A stretch of 64,000 nucleotides of DNA from Rhizobium metallidurans (GTDB lineage Bacteria; Pseudomonadota; Alphaproteobacteria; Rhizobiales; Rhizobiaceae): assembly GCF_014196505.1 (NCBI RefSeq), contig NZ_JACIDW010000006.1, positions 1-64,000 on the forward strand, written 5' to 3'. This document shows, piece by piece, positions 1 through 14,862 of this stretch. The notes under the pieces were generated by a model. That model did not search any database. It was not told where the DNA came from and worked only from the letters and a program-made list of their open reading frames with translations. Every line of letters begins with the position of its first letter. The stretch's first letter is position 1. The position numbers were made by a program, and so were the translations under genes.

Positions 1-168
1 GACCTGAACCCCATCGAAATGGCATTCTCCAAACTCAAGGCGCTCCTACGAAAGCGAGCCGCTCGCAGCTTCGATGCCATCACGCATGCACTCGGAGATA
101 TAATCAGCCTCTTCTCGGTCGCGGAATGTCGAAACTTCTTCAAGGCAGCAGGATATGAGGCTGAATAG
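1..168 (+). mobile_element. IS630-type transposase, C-terminal end (cut by window edge)
   Basis: The window opens inside a reading frame whose first residues are DLNPIE, the signature around the last catalytic Glu of the IS630/Tc1-mariner DDE transposase family. It ends 50 residues later with AAGYEAE and a TAG stop. Only the last 56 codons are visible, so it is not possible to tell whether the element is intact. No matching terminal inverted repeat or TA target duplication could be assigned without the left end. It marks insertion-sequence activity just before the otherwise core-like region. Confidence 0.75.
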
Positions 169-207
169 ATGCGACACGCTTTAACGCCCTCGTGTTGTGA
201 TTATGAG

Positions 208-239
208 ATCGGGGACGGTGCCAGAGCGCCGTCCCCGAT
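208..239. other. Perfect 11-bp hairpin between IS630 remnant and small membrane genes
   Basis: The arms atcggggacgg (208-218) and ccgtccccgat (229-239) are exact complements around a 10-nt loop. There is no T-run on either side, so it is not a canonical intrinsic terminator. It may still end the minus-strand transcript of the two small genes that finish at 328. The rest of 169-327 shows no supportable gene. Confidence 0.4.
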
Positions 240-327
240 GCGTGATGCAAGGCTCTGTGGATTGCGGCGTCAGTCCTCCGCCGCGTCACGGCAATTCCCA
301 TTCAGAACGTGTCTTATCGAGATACTA

Positions 328-453
328 CTACTCGCCCGGCTGATCGCGATGCTTGCGCCATTCGCGTTCGTGCCAAAGAACAGCGGCATAGGCGAGGATA
401 CCGATAATGGCCGGCAGGCCGAATGATATGAACAGCAAGGCGCCAGTGTTCAT
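328..453 (-). CDS. 41-aa small membrane protein
   Basis: A short protein starting MNTGALLFIS, with one hydrophobic segment at about residues 5-25 followed by a charged tail (WHEREWRKHRD). The start ATG shares an ATGA tetranucleotide with the stop codon of the upstream 77-aa gene (450-453), a typical sign of translational coupling. The frame stays open further upstream, but the coupled ATG is the better start. Function is not recognised. The layout suggests a two-component membrane unit in which both proteins are made together. The hydrophobic profile and the overlap support a real gene, but this is a short call. Confidence 0.5.
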   Translation of the reverse strand: MNTGALLFISFGLPAIIGILAYAAVLWHEREWRKHRDQPGE

Positions 454-683
454 GGCTTCAATCCCTTCAGCGTTCGTCTCGCCAGAGAATGTAGTATCGC
501 AGCAATCAAAAGCCAACCTGCAAGATAGCACACGAGCCACAGGCTGGGTGTCTGAATGAAATTGCCGATCCCGTAAAGCACGCCGGCGATCGGGGTGACG
601 ATGCCGACGGTGAAACAGGCGGTGGATGCCCGGTCCAGCGCGTTGGCAAGGAGCTTGATCTGTTCATTCTCAACCAAACTCAT
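450..683 (-). CDS. 77-aa membrane protein, two predicted TM helices
   Basis: This small protein begins MSLVENEQIK with a short polar N-terminal helix. Two hydrophobic segments follow, at about residues 22-42 and 48-66, and the C-terminus is basic (RRTLKGLKP). It overlaps the next minus-strand gene by 4 bp (ATGA), so the two are almost certainly cotranscribed and coupled. No family was recognised with certainty, and nothing in the neighbourhood (MaoC-like hydratase upstream, IS remnant downstream) points to a role. Length and composition are those of many conserved rhizobial inner-membrane proteins of unknown function. Confidence 0.6.
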   Translation of the reverse strand: MSLVENEQIKLLANALDRASTACFTVGIVTPIAGVLYGIGNFIQTPSLWLVCYLAGWLLIAAILHSLARRTLKGLKP

Positions 684-715
684 CGCCGCCCTCCGCGGGC
701 TATATCTGGCCCCGC

Positions 716-1201
716 CTAAACGTCCTCCGGCCGATCCTTCGGGTCGAACTGGATGATGGTCGTCCAGCGTGCGGTGAGCGCCGGCTTGCGTTCGTTTTCG
801 ATCTCGATGGTGACCTCGTAGGTGGTCATCAGCATGCCGGCGCCGCGGAAGCGGGCTTCGGCGAGGACGAAGCGGCCGCGGATGCGGGCGCCCGCCTTGA
901 CCGGGGCGGCGAAGCGGACGGCGTCGAAGCCGTAATTGATGCCCATGGTCTGCTCGCGCACCTTGGGCAGGCAGTTGTAGTTCATCGTCGACAGCAGCGA
1001 GAGCGTCAGGAAACCATGAGCGATCGTGCCGCCGAAGGGGCTTTCGGCGGCGCGCACCGGATCGGTGTGGATGAACTGATGGTCGTGGGTGGCGTCGGCA
1101 AAGGCGTCGATCATCGTCTGGTCGACGACGATCCAGTCCGAAAGGCCGGTTTCCGTGCCGACCAGCCCGCGAACGTCCGCAAGCGAAATTTCCTTGAGCA
1201 T
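716..1201 (-). CDS. MaoC-like (R)-specific enoyl-CoA hydratase
   Basis: A hot-dog-fold protein of 161 aa. The hydratase-2 signature is visible: an Asp and His in the segment THDHQFIHTDP (about residues 39-49), followed by PFGGTIAHGFLTLSL. The family hydrates trans-2-enoyl-CoA to (R)-3-hydroxyacyl-CoA, in fatty-acid or polyester metabolism or in degradation of branched acyl chains. The ATG at 1201 is preceded by AAGAGGAA at proper spacing; a TTG one codon upstream lies too close to that site. The gene lies 88 bp downstream of glgX on the same strand and may be read through, but it has no clear link to glycogen. Substrate cannot be read from sequence. Confidence 0.85.
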   Translation of the reverse strand: MLKEISLADVRGLVGTETGLSDWIVVDQTMIDAFADATHDHQFIHTDPVRAAESPFGGTIAHGFLTLSLLSTMNYNCLPKVREQTMGINYGFDAVRFAAPVKAGARIRGRFVLAEARFRGAGMLMTTYEVTIEIENERKPALTARWTTIIQFDPKDRPEDV

Positions 1202-1289
1202 CAATTCCTCTTGAAAAAGCTGTTTCTAAAAGGCTTACAGTGCGTTCGTGACGATTACGACAAGGATTCTAATACAACTCACGGGCGCG

Positions 1290-3245
1290 TCAATTTTCAA
1301 GCAGGAAAGTGACGGACCGCCCCGGTATGCGCACTTGTTTCTCTGGTTTCGGGTTTTCATCGCCGCCGATCCGGCACCAGGCCGCGTCGGCCGGGAGCGA
1401 GAACGGCTGTTCGGATTGCGCGCGGTTGATGAGCACGGCCAGCCTGAGCCGCCTGCCGGTGCCGGCATCGTCGGTTTGCAGGATCATGCCGAGCGTGGCG
1501 AAATCGGGCGTCTCCCAATCAGACACGGCCATCGGCTGGCCTGAAGGCGTGATCCAGCTGACGTCGCCGTCGCCCTTGAAGAAGGAGAATTGCGAGAAGA
1601 CGCCGAAGCGCTTGCGCAAGCCCGAGACGAAGGCGGTGTGGGCGATCAGCTCTTCGTCGAGTGCCGCCCAGTCGACCCAGGTGATTTCGTTGTCCTGGCA
1701 ATAGGCGTTGTTGTTGCCGCGCTGGCTGCGGCCGCCTTCGTCGCCCGCCGTCAGCATGACGGTGCCGCGCGTCGCGAAGAGGGTGGAAATCAGCGCCTTC
1801 AAGTCGGCGCGGCGGCGGGCGACGATCGAGGGATCGTCGGTCTCGCCTTCAACGCCGTTGTTCCAGGAATGGTTCTCGTTGTGGCCGTCGCGGTTGTCCT
1901 CGCCGTTCGCCTCGTTGTGCTTGCCGTTGTAGGAGACGAGGTCCTTGAGGGTGAAGCCGTCATGGGCGGCGAGGAAATTGACGCTGCGGGTAGAAGTGGC
2001 GCCGCCGCGCGCGAAGATGTCGGAGGAGCCCGCGAGAGCAGACGCCAGCGCGCCGGTCTTGTCGTGGTCGCCGCGCCAGTAGCATCTGACGTCGTCGCGC
2101 ACACGGTCGTTCCATTCGAGGAAGGGGGCGGGGAAGTTGCCGAGCTGGTAGCCGCCGGGGCCGATGTCCCAGGGTTCCGCGATCATGACGCGGTCGGCGA
2201 GCACCTCGTCCTCCAGCATCGCCTTCAGGGTCTCGCCGCGTGCCTCGAAGCCGGTGGCGGTGCGGCCGATGATCGGCGCAAGGTCGAAGCGGAAGCCGTC
2301 GATGCCGGCCTTGAGCACGAAATGGCGAAGCGTGTCGACGATCAGCTGCCTGACATAGGGATGGTCGCAGGCGACCGTGTTGCCGGTGCCGGTGTCGTTA
2401 ACCAGCGTGCAGGGCTGGCCGGGGACGTGGCGCAGAGCCACGCGGTTGTCGAGGCCGCGCATGGAGAGTGTCGGGCCGAAGCGGTCGCTTTCGCCGGTAT
2501 GGTTGAAGACGAGGTCGAGAATGACGCCGATGCCTTCAGCGTGGAGCCTGGCGACGGTGTCGCGCAGTTCGGCCATGCCGCCCGGGGCAAGGCGCGGATC
2601 GAGCGCCATGAAGGCGACGGGATTGTAGCCCCAGCCGTTGGTGAGGCCGAGCGGCGGAAGGTGGCGTTCGTCGATCCAGGCGGTGATGGGCATCAGCTCG
2701 ATGGCGTCGACACCGATGCGCTTGAGGTGGGCGATGACCGAGGGATGGGCAAGCGCCGCGATGGTGCCGCGCTGTGCTTCCGGCACATCGGGGTGCAGCA
2801 TGGTGAAGGGGCGGACCGCCACTTCGTAGATGAAGCCGCCGGGGCGGAAGACGGGGGGCGCTGGCGTCACGTCGATGTCGCGGGTGACGATCGCGCGGGG
2901 GACGAGGTGCTGCGTGTCGGCGCCGAATTTCGACAGCATCGGATCGTAGCGGAAGGGGCGGTCGAGCTCGGTCGCGTAGGGATCGACCAGGAGTTTCGAG
3001 GGATCGAACCATAGGCCGTCGTCGGGGGCGTAGGTGCCTTCGGCTCGGTAGCCGTAGCGAGCGCCAGGGGCGATGCCTTCGACGAAGAGGTGGTGGAGGT
3101 CGTCTTCATCTCGCGTCATCGGCAGGCGGTCGGTTTCGCGGCCGGTCTGGTCGAAGAGGCAGAGGTGGAGTTTCGTGGCCTCGCTTGAGCGGACGACGAA
3201 GGTGGCGCCTGTGGCGGTGAGGGTTACGCCGGAAACGAACGGCAT
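1290..3245 (-). CDS. glgX: Glycogen debranching enzyme GlgX
   Basis: Isoamylase-type GH13 enzyme of 651 aa that hydrolyses alpha-1,6 branches of phosphorylase-limit glycogen in the cytoplasm. An N-terminal CBM48-like domain (about 1-110) precedes the TIM barrel. The four GH13 regions are visible: DLVFNHTGE; GFRFDLAP, carrying the nucleophile Asp; MIAEPWDIG, carrying the acid/base Glu; and FLAAHDGFT. The segment NGEDNRDGHNENHSWNNG is typical of GlgX/TreX enzymes. It is the last gene of the glgP-glgB-glgC-glgA-pgm-glgX operon and follows pgm after a 231-bp gap holding a RIME-like repeat. Length is normal for the family. Confidence 0.95.
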   Translation of the reverse strand: MPFVSGVTLTATGATFVVRSSEATKLHLCLFDQTGRETDRLPMTRDEDDLHHLFVEGIAPGARYGYRAEGTYAPDDGLWFDPSKLLVDPYATELDRPFRYDPMLSKFGADTQHLVPRAIVTRDIDVTPAPPVFRPGGFIYEVAVRPFTMLHPDVPEAQRGTIAALAHPSVIAHLKRIGVDAIELMPITAWIDERHLPPLGLTNGWGYNPVAFMALDPRLAPGGMAELRDTVARLHAEGIGVILDLVFNHTGESDRFGPTLSMRGLDNRVALRHVPGQPCTLVNDTGTGNTVACDHPYVRQLIVDTLRHFVLKAGIDGFRFDLAPIIGRTATGFEARGETLKAMLEDEVLADRVMIAEPWDIGPGGYQLGNFPAPFLEWNDRVRDDVRCYWRGDHDKTGALASALAGSSDIFARGGATSTRSVNFLAAHDGFTLKDLVSYNGKHNEANGEDNRDGHNENHSWNNGVEGETDDPSIVARRRADLKALISTLFATRGTVMLTAGDEGGRSQRGNNNAYCQDNEITWVDWAALDEELIAHTAFVSGLRKRFGVFSQFSFFKGDGDVSWITPSGQPMAVSDWETPDFATLGMILQTDDAGTGRRLRLAVLINRAQSEQPFSLPADAAWCRIGGDENPKPEKQVRIPGRSVTFLLEN

Positions 3246-3303
3246 GGGGTGCTAGGTCCTTGTTCCGGGGGGATGTTTGATGGGGTTGATGGGATGCCGC
3301 GTG

Positions 3304-3451
3304 GCCCCCTCATCCCCGGTGCAACTTGTTGCACCTGAAACCTTCGGGCCACCTTCTCCCCGTGGGGGAGAAGGGAAGGTCGGCGCGAGCGGCCCGCCTC
3401 GAGTCTCTTCTCCCCAACGGGGAGAAGGTGGCGGCAGCCGGATGAGGGGGC
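3304..3451. repeat. RIME-like palindromic intergenic repeat
   Basis: Nested inverted repeats fill the pgm-glgX gap. The outer arms gccccctcatcc (3304-3315) and ggatgagggggc (3440-3451) match exactly. The inner arms ccaccttctccccgt (3349-3363) and acggggagaaggtgg (3417-3431) also match exactly. Each inner arm also sits in its own local hairpin (3354-3374 and 3407-3427). This is the layout of the Rhizobium-specific intergenic mosaic elements (RIME), which are dispersed in Rhizobiaceae genomes. If transcribed it would fold strongly and could stabilise or attenuate the mRNA between pgm and glgX. Confidence 0.8.
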
Positions 3452-3476
3452 TGCACGCGCTAAAGTTTCCGCTATC

Positions 3477-5114
<1,638 letters not shown>

Positions 5115-6557
5115 TCACTTGCCTTTCGGGGCGAGGCTTGAATAGAGGGCAGCATAGCGCTCGGCGCTTTTCTCCCACGAGACATCCGATTTCATGCCCT
5201 GCTTTTGCAATTGGGTCCAGACCTTTTGATCGGTATAGAGATGTAGCGCGCGGCGGATTGCCTGCAACAGACCGGAAGCGGTCACCGGAGAAAATTGTAT
5301 CCCGGTTGCCACCTTGGCCGCAAGTGCGGCGTGATTGGCATCGATGACGGTATCGGCAAGGCCGCCGGTGTGGGCGACGATGGGGACGCAACCATAGCGC
5401 AGGCCATAGAGCTGCGTCAGGCCGCAGGGCTCGAAGCGCGAGGGGATGATGATGGCGTCGGAGCCGGCCTGCATCAGGTGCGACATCGGCTCGTTGTAGC
5501 CGATCGAGACGCCGATACGGCCGGGATGGCGGGCGGAGGCGGCGAGCAGCGAGCCCTCGAGCGCCGGGTCGCCGGAACCCAGGATGGCAAGCTTGCCGCC
5601 CATGGCGACGATCTCGTCGGCGCAGGCGGCGATCAGGTCCATGCCCTTTTGCCAGGTGAGGCGGCTGATGATGCAGAAGATCGGCGCGTTGTCGTCGTGC
5701 AGGCCGAAGAATTCCTGGACGGCGGCGCGGTTGGCGGCGCGGTTCTTCAGCGTGGCGCCGGTGTAATGGGTCTGCAGCACGGCGTCGGTGGCCGGGTCCC
5801 AGACCTCGTGGTCGATGCCGTTGACGATGCCGTGCAGCGCCTCGATGCGGCTGGCGATGACACCCTCGAGGCCCATGCCGAACTCCGAGGTCAGGATCTC
5901 GCCGGCATAGGACGGGCTGACGGTGGTGATCGCGTGCGCGGTTTTCAGGCCACCCTTGAGAAAGCCGATATTGCCGTAATATTCCAGCGCTTCCACGGAG
6001 AAGGCCTGCGGGGGAAGGCGCAGGCCGGAGAAGATCTCGGCGCTGAACTGGCCCTGGAAGGCGATGTTGTGGATGGTGAGGATGCTCGGGAGTTCGGGCG
6101 TCGGGTAAAAGCGCATATAGACGGGCGTCATCGCCGCCTGCCAGTCATGCGCGTGGACGACGTCGGGGCGCCAGCCGGGCATCAGGCCGGCGGCGATCTC
6201 GGCGCCGGCAAGCGACAGCGCGGCGAAGCGGCGCCAGTTGTCGTGGTAGTCCTTGCCTGTTGCGTCGAGATAGGGGCCGCCGGAACGATCGTAATAGGCG
6301 GGAGCGTCGAGGATGAGGATGTCGAGCCCCTCGTGATTGACCTCGAGCACGGTGGCGGGTTCGCCGAGCAGATCATCGAAGCGCATTCGGACGACGGGAT
6401 CGCGAATGACCTTCATCACCGCGGGATAGCCGGGCATCAGCGTCTTGGTTTCGATGCCGAAGCGCTTCAGCGCGATCGGCAGGGCGCCGGCCACATCGGC
6501 CAGGCCCCCTGTCTTGATCAATGGGAAGACTTCGGACGAAACCGAAAGAACTTTCAT
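5115..6557 (-). CDS. glgA: Glycogen synthase GlgA (ADP-glucose)
   Basis: A GT5-family synthase of 480 aa that transfers glucose from ADP-glucose to the non-reducing end of a growing alpha-1,4-glucan. The N-terminal [13 protein letters not shown] motif, which binds ADP-glucose, lies at about residues 16-28. The C-terminal GT-B domain carries [16 protein letters not shown] and the HTGGLADTV nucleotide-binding segment. It starts 3 bp after glgC stops and ends 6 bp before pgm, so the cluster is tightly packed. The length matches the bacterial family (about 480 aa). All expected landmarks are present. Confidence 0.97.
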   Translation of the reverse strand: MKVLSVSSEVFPLIKTGGLADVAGALPIALKRFGIETKTLMPGYPAVMKVIRDPVVRMRFDDLLGEPATVLEVNHEGLDILILDAPAYYDRSGGPYLDATGKDYHDNWRRFAALSLAGAEIAAGLMPGWRPDVVHAHDWQAAMTPVYMRFYPTPELPSILTIHNIAFQGQFSAEIFSGLRLPPQAFSVEALEYYGNIGFLKGGLKTAHAITTVSPSYAGEILTSEFGMGLEGVIASRIEALHGIVNGIDHEVWDPATDAVLQTHYTGATLKNRAANRAAVQEFFGLHDDNAPIFCIISRLTWQKGMDLIAACADEIVAMGGKLAILGSGDPALEGSLLAASARHPGRIGVSIGYNEPMSHLMQAGSDAIIIPSRFEPCGLTQLYGLRYGCVPIVAHTGGLADTVIDANHAALAAKVATGIQFSPVTASGLLQAIRRALHLYTDQKVWTQLQKQGMKSDVSWEKSAERYAALYSSLAPKGK

Positions 6558-6560
6558 CTT

Positions 6561-7823
6561 TTACAAATCCAGCTTGTCGATCATCGGCTGCGTGATGAGG
6601 CAGATCCCGCCCTCGGAGCGGCGGAAACGCTTGGCGTCGAGAACCGGGTCCTCGCCGACAACAAGACCTTCCGGAATGATGACGCCGTGGTCGATCACGA
6701 CATTGGTCAGCTGCGCGTGGCGGCCGATCTTGACGCTCGGCAGCACGACGGCGCCCTCGAGCTTCGAGTAGGAATTGGCGCGCACACCGGTGAAGAGCAG
6801 GCTGTTGTTGAGCGTGGCGCCCGAGATGATGCAATCGCCGGCAATGACCGAGGAGGTCGCGGACCCCCGGCGGTTCTCGTCGTCGTGCACGAATTTCGCC
6901 GGCGGCGAGATCTCGGCATAGGTCCAGATCGGCCAGGACTTGTCGTAGATGTCGAGTTCGGGAACGATCGCCGTCAGGTCGATATTGGCCTGCCAGTAGG
7001 CATCGATGGTTCCGACGTCGCGCCAGTAGGGCTCGCGCTCGAAATCGGAGCGCACGCAGGAATTGGCGAAGCGGTGGGCGACGGCTTTTCCGTTCTTGAC
7101 GATATAGGGGATGATGTCCTTGCCGAAGTCACGGCTGGAATTCGGATCGGCGGCGTCGCGGCGCAGTTCCTCGATCAGGAACTTGGTGCGGAAGACGTAG
7201 ATGCCCATCGAGGCGAAGGCGCTGTCCGGCTTGCCGGGAATGGCCGGCGGATCGGCGGGCTTTTCGACGAAATCGATGATGCGGTCGGTCTCGTCGACAT
7301 GCACGACGCCGAAGCCCACGGCTTCCATGCGCGGCACTTCGAGGCAGCCGATGGTGACGTCGGCGCCACTGTCGACATGCTGCTGCAGCATGTATTCGTA
7401 ATCCATCTTGTAGACGTGGTCGCCGGCGAGGATCACCATGTATTCGACGCCGTAGTCCTGGATGATGTCGATGTTCTGGTAGACCGCGTCGGCCGTGCCT
7501 TCGTACCACTGCGTCTCCGAGACGCGCTGGGAGGCCGGCAGGATGTCGAAGCTCTCGTTGCGCTCGGGGCGGAAGAAGTTCCAGCCGCGCTGCATGTGGC
7601 GGATCAGCGAGTGCGCCTTGTATTGGGTGGCGACGCCGATGCGGCGGATGCCTGAGTTCAGCGCGTTGGACAGCGCGAAATCGATGATGCGCGACTTGCC
7701 GCCGAAGTAGACCGCGGGCTTGGCGCGTCGGTCGGTGAGTTCCTTCAGACGGCTCCCCCGGCCGCCGGCAAGAACATAGGCCATTGCATCGCGGGCAAGT
7801 GGCTGAATGCGTTTTTCTACCAT
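6561..7823 (-). CDS. glgC: Glucose-1-phosphate adenylyltransferase GlgC
   Basis: ADP-glucose pyrophosphorylase of 420 aa, the committed and allosterically regulated step of bacterial glycogen synthesis. The nucleotidyltransferase start is [12 protein letters not shown], followed by [17 protein letters not shown]. The C-terminal part is a left-handed beta-helix with hexapeptide character ([14 protein letters not shown]). The start was set at the ATG at 7823 because GGGAGGAAG lies directly upstream; the reading frame continues 12 codons further but without support. It follows glgB by 19 bp and precedes glgA by 3 bp. 420 residues is the usual length in Agrobacterium-type GlgC. Confidence 0.96.
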   Translation of the reverse strand: MVEKRIQPLARDAMAYVLAGGRGSRLKELTDRRAKPAVYFGGKSRIIDFALSNALNSGIRRIGVATQYKAHSLIRHMQRGWNFFRPERNESFDILPASQRVSETQWYEGTADAVYQNIDIIQDYGVEYMVILAGDHVYKMDYEYMLQQHVDSGADVTIGCLEVPRMEAVGFGVVHVDETDRIIDFVEKPADPPAIPGKPDSAFASMGIYVFRTKFLIEELRRDAADPNSSRDFGKDIIPYIVKNGKAVAHRFANSCVRSDFEREPYWRDVGTIDAYWQANIDLTAIVPELDIYDKSWPIWTYAEISPPAKFVHDDENRRGSATSSVIAGDCIISGATLNNSLLFTGVRANSYSKLEGAVVLPSVKIGRHAQLTNVVIDHGVIIPEGLVVGEDPVLDAKRFRRSEGGICLITQPMIDKLDL

Positions 7824-7842
7824 TGTCTTCCTCCCACCAGTC

Positions 7843-12509
<4,667 letters not shown>

Positions 12510-12724
12510 CGTCAGGCTCGCCAATTCTGGTTTTGTTTCAGTATGTTATAGGTGCTTCAATCGATTTACTCACGCACTAGCCATGCAGTTTATGCACCGT
12601 TACTACGCACTTGCAACAAGGGAAAACCGGCAAACGGAAAAATTGACGCGGGCCGCCCATCGCCGATGGAAAGAACTTGATTTTTATCGGCTTTCTGATT
12701 TTGATAGAGGCGGATTTGCACAAC

Positions 12725-12750
12725 AACGAAAAGCCGCTCCGGTTTGTTCC
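12725..12750 (-). promoter_or_regulatory. Possible EcfG-type promoter upstream of the glg operon
   Basis: Read on the minus strand this is GGAAC, 17 nt, CGTT, the consensus of the alphaproteobacterial general stress sigma factor EcfG. It points toward glgP, 215 bp away. However, it lies inside the terminator hairpin of the neighbouring gene, whose GC-rich arms could create the match by chance. Confidence 0.3.
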
Positions 12751-12764
12751 GGAGCGGCTTTTTT
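12731..12764 (-). terminator. Intrinsic terminator (bidirectional) after the TadG-like gene
   Basis: The 12-bp perfect stem aagccgctccgg / ccggagcggctt has a 6-nt loop and is flanked by T-runs on both strands (six T on plus, four on minus). It lies 18 bp past the stop of the minus-strand gene ending at 12783, so it most likely ends that transcript before the glg operon. Confidence 0.85.
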
Positions 12765-12782
12765 GGTGCGATGAAATTGATG

Positions 12783-13775
12783 TTACTGGGTCAGGCGGAC
12801 GTAGTTGCTGTCGGTAGCGGTGCAATCCGACGAGATCGTGTAGAAGATGTCCTGGCGATCCCAACCGCCGCCGTCTTCCCAGGCGTGGCTTTGCGGCTTC
12901 GCGCAACCGAAGTATTTTTCCAGCGGGAAGTTGATGCCCTGGGGCATCTGCTTGCCATCAACAAACAGGTAGTTGCTGGTCGCCGGATTGTCGGTTCTGA
13001 GCGTGTTGTTGTAGGAGAAGTAACCGGAATATTGGCTCTTGTTCTTATCCTTGGCGGGGATCACGTTGCAGGTGACGTCTTTCTTGCTGTTGACCGTAGC
13101 GTAGGCGCCGAGCGGGCAGCCGTCGGTTTTGATGTCCATCTTCAGCACGAGCTTGGTATATTTCCCGAGATCGATCGCGCCGGAGGGGTTCATGACCTTC
13201 GTGCCCTGGCCGCTATCGTTTTGCGTTGTCGGCTGGTAGGTATAAGTGCCGAGTACAACCTCATCGGTCGTGTCCGGGCGTACGACGATGATCGATACGA
13301 CCTTGTACCAAAAGCCCTGGGCATTGGTCGGTGTCAGCGTGATCTTTTGCGGCTTCATCGGCGATATTGCTGCTGCGTTCGCGCCGATCGATATTGAGTT
13401 ATAGTTGGCGATCTTCATCAGCGATGTGTCGACCGACGCGTTCAGGGCAACCTTGAACGTCCGGCCATCGGCGGTCATTGTCGATGTGACATTGCCTGGC
13501 ATCTGTGAGGAATAGCCCTTGAGGAAGGCCTGGGCGGTGGTGGTTGCCGCGGCAAGATTGGAGCCGTCGAAGACTTTGCCGCCTTCGAGCGCGGTTGCGT
13601 CGGCAATCTGCTGCAGATTCGTCCTCTGCGCGGATGCATTGGAATAATCGACCGCGACGCCCCCTGCCAGCAGCAACGGGGTGGCGATCAAAGCCGTTAC
13701 CATAGCGAAGTTGCCGCCACGGTCTTTCAGCAGGCCGGCGAAGCTGGCCTTCAGCGAATGCAAGGTGCTCATCAT
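12783..13775 (-). CDS. TadE/TadG-like pilus-assembly protein
   Basis: A 330-aa protein with a TadG N-terminal signature: DRGGNFAMVTAL, then the hydrophobic ATPLLLAGGVAVDY (one TM segment at about residues 24-42), then a helix rich in Ala, Gln and Asn (SNASAQRTNLQQIADATAL). The remainder is a secreted domain of about 270 aa without recognised motifs and with four visible cysteines. TadE/F/G-type pseudopilins belong to Flp/Tad pili, but no tad ATPase or secretin gene is near, so this is an orphan copy. The start was placed at ATG-ATG 13775; an upstream in-frame ATG at 13823 is less likely. An intrinsic terminator follows the gene. Confidence 0.75.
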   Translation of the reverse strand: MMSTLHSLKASFAGLLKDRGGNFAMVTALIATPLLLAGGVAVDYSNASAQRTNLQQIADATALEGGKVFDGSNLAAATTTAQAFLKGYSSQMPGNVTSTMTADGRTFKVALNASVDTSLMKIANYNSISIGANAAAISPMKPQKITLTPTNAQGFWYKVVSIIVVRPDTTDEVVLGTYTYQPTTQNDSGQGTKVMNPSGAIDLGKYTKLVLKMDIKTDGCPLGAYATVNSKKDVTCNVIPAKDKNKSQYSGYFSYNNTLRTDNPATSNYLFVDGKQMPQGINFPLEKYFGCAKPQSHAWEDGGGWDRQDIFYTISSDCTATDSNYVRLTQ

Positions 13776-13979
13776 GTTCACCAGAATGGGGTTGCCCTTA
13801 ATGCAAGTATTCATGGGCCACATTCGTTGCGGTCGACTTTATGCATTCGTTCGAAATTTAGCGATTTGTCGCTTTCCTGCGCGGAATCGCGCGAAATCGG
13901 CGACGATGCGGTCGGATTCGCCTCCTGGCGTTCGCCGGGAGGCCGGATGGCCGCCTTATTTCACGTTGTTTTGCTGGCG

Positions 13980-14858
13980 CTACTTGACGGGAATGACGTC
14001 GACCGCCTGCACGGCGCGCTGGCCGCCATAGCTCTTCAGCACGCCGATGACGGGGGCGACGTCGGAGTAGTCGCGGCCGTAGCCGACGACGATGTGGTCG
14101 GTGCCGGCGGGGATGTTGTTGGTGGGGTCTAGCTCCACCCAGCCGGTCGTCTCGCCGCACCAGACGCGCACCCAGGCATGCATGGCGTCGGCGCCTTCCA
14201 GCCGCTCCTTGCCCGGCGGCGGGATGGTACGCAGGAAGCCGGAGACGTAGCCCGCGGGAATGCCGAGGCTGCGTAGCGCCAGGATCATCACATGGCTGAA
14301 ATCCTGGCAGACGCCGCGCTTCAGCCGAAAGGCTTCGATCGGCGTGGTGTCGACGTTGGTCGCCTCGGCGTCGTAGGTAAAGTCCTTGTGGATCGCGGCA
14401 CAGAGGGCGGTGGCGATTTCGAGCACGGTCAACCGGGGCTGGACGACGCCTCTCGCGTAATCCGAAATGACCGGCGTCTCGATCAGGCGCGGGCTGTTGC
14501 CGAGGAAATGATGCGGCGAGCCCGGCTTCAGCGACCAGACGCCCGATATCTCCTCCGGCAGATCGGCGAGCACGGGGGAGAAATCGGCCGTGATCGAGTG
14601 GCTCTCGACCTGGACGCGGGCGTGCATGCGGATGTCGAGCTTCTCGTGCGGCGCGCGGACCATGAAGGAGGTCGCGGGATGCTCGAAGAAATCGGTGAAA
14701 CTGGACTGCTCGTCGGGCGTCGGCGATACCTTGATCGAACCCGCTATCAGGCGCTGGCGATCGGGCAGCGACAGAGGTAGCAGGCGCATGATGTGGCGGG
14801 CGCCGGAGGCCGGCCAGTCGTAGCTATAGCCCATGTGCAGCGACAGATCGTAGAGCAC
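13980..14858 (-). CDS. Transglutaminase-like cysteine protease (short form)
   Basis: A 292-aa cytoplasmic protein with an N-terminal bacterial transglutaminase-like domain (about 1-150) and a core papain-like transglutaminase domain. The catalytic triad is visible: Cys184 in RGVCQDFSH, His227 in ADAMHAWV and Asp244 in ELDPTNN. It begins 4 bp after the upstream ATP-grasp/Alpha-E gene and ends the three-gene operon. In many proteobacteria this exact set is predicted to synthesise and process or remove a small peptide tag or peptide metabolite; the substrate is unknown. Motif integrity suggests an active enzyme. Confidence 0.88.
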   Translation of the reverse strand: MLYDLSLHMGYSYDWPASGARHIMRLLPLSLPDRQRLIAGSIKVSPTPDEQSSFTDFFEHPATSFMVRAPHEKLDIRMHARVQVESHSITADFSPVLADLPEEISGVWSLKPGSPHHFLGNSPRLIETPVISDYARGVVQPRLTVLEIATALCAAIHKDFTYDAEATNVDTTPIEAFRLKRGVCQDFSHVMILALRSLGIPAGYVSGFLRTIPPPGKERLEGADAMHAWVRVWCGETTGWVELDPTNNIPAGTDHIVVGYGRDYSDVAPVIGVLKSYGGQRAVQAVDVIPVK

Positions 14859-14862
14859 AACA

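Noticed and set aside
5295-7655. Very long open frame antisense to glgA and glgC (plus strand)
   Set aside because: High-GC codon-position effect: its residues are Ala/Gly/Arg/Asp/Val repeats with no domain, while the minus strand has unmistakable glgA and glgC.
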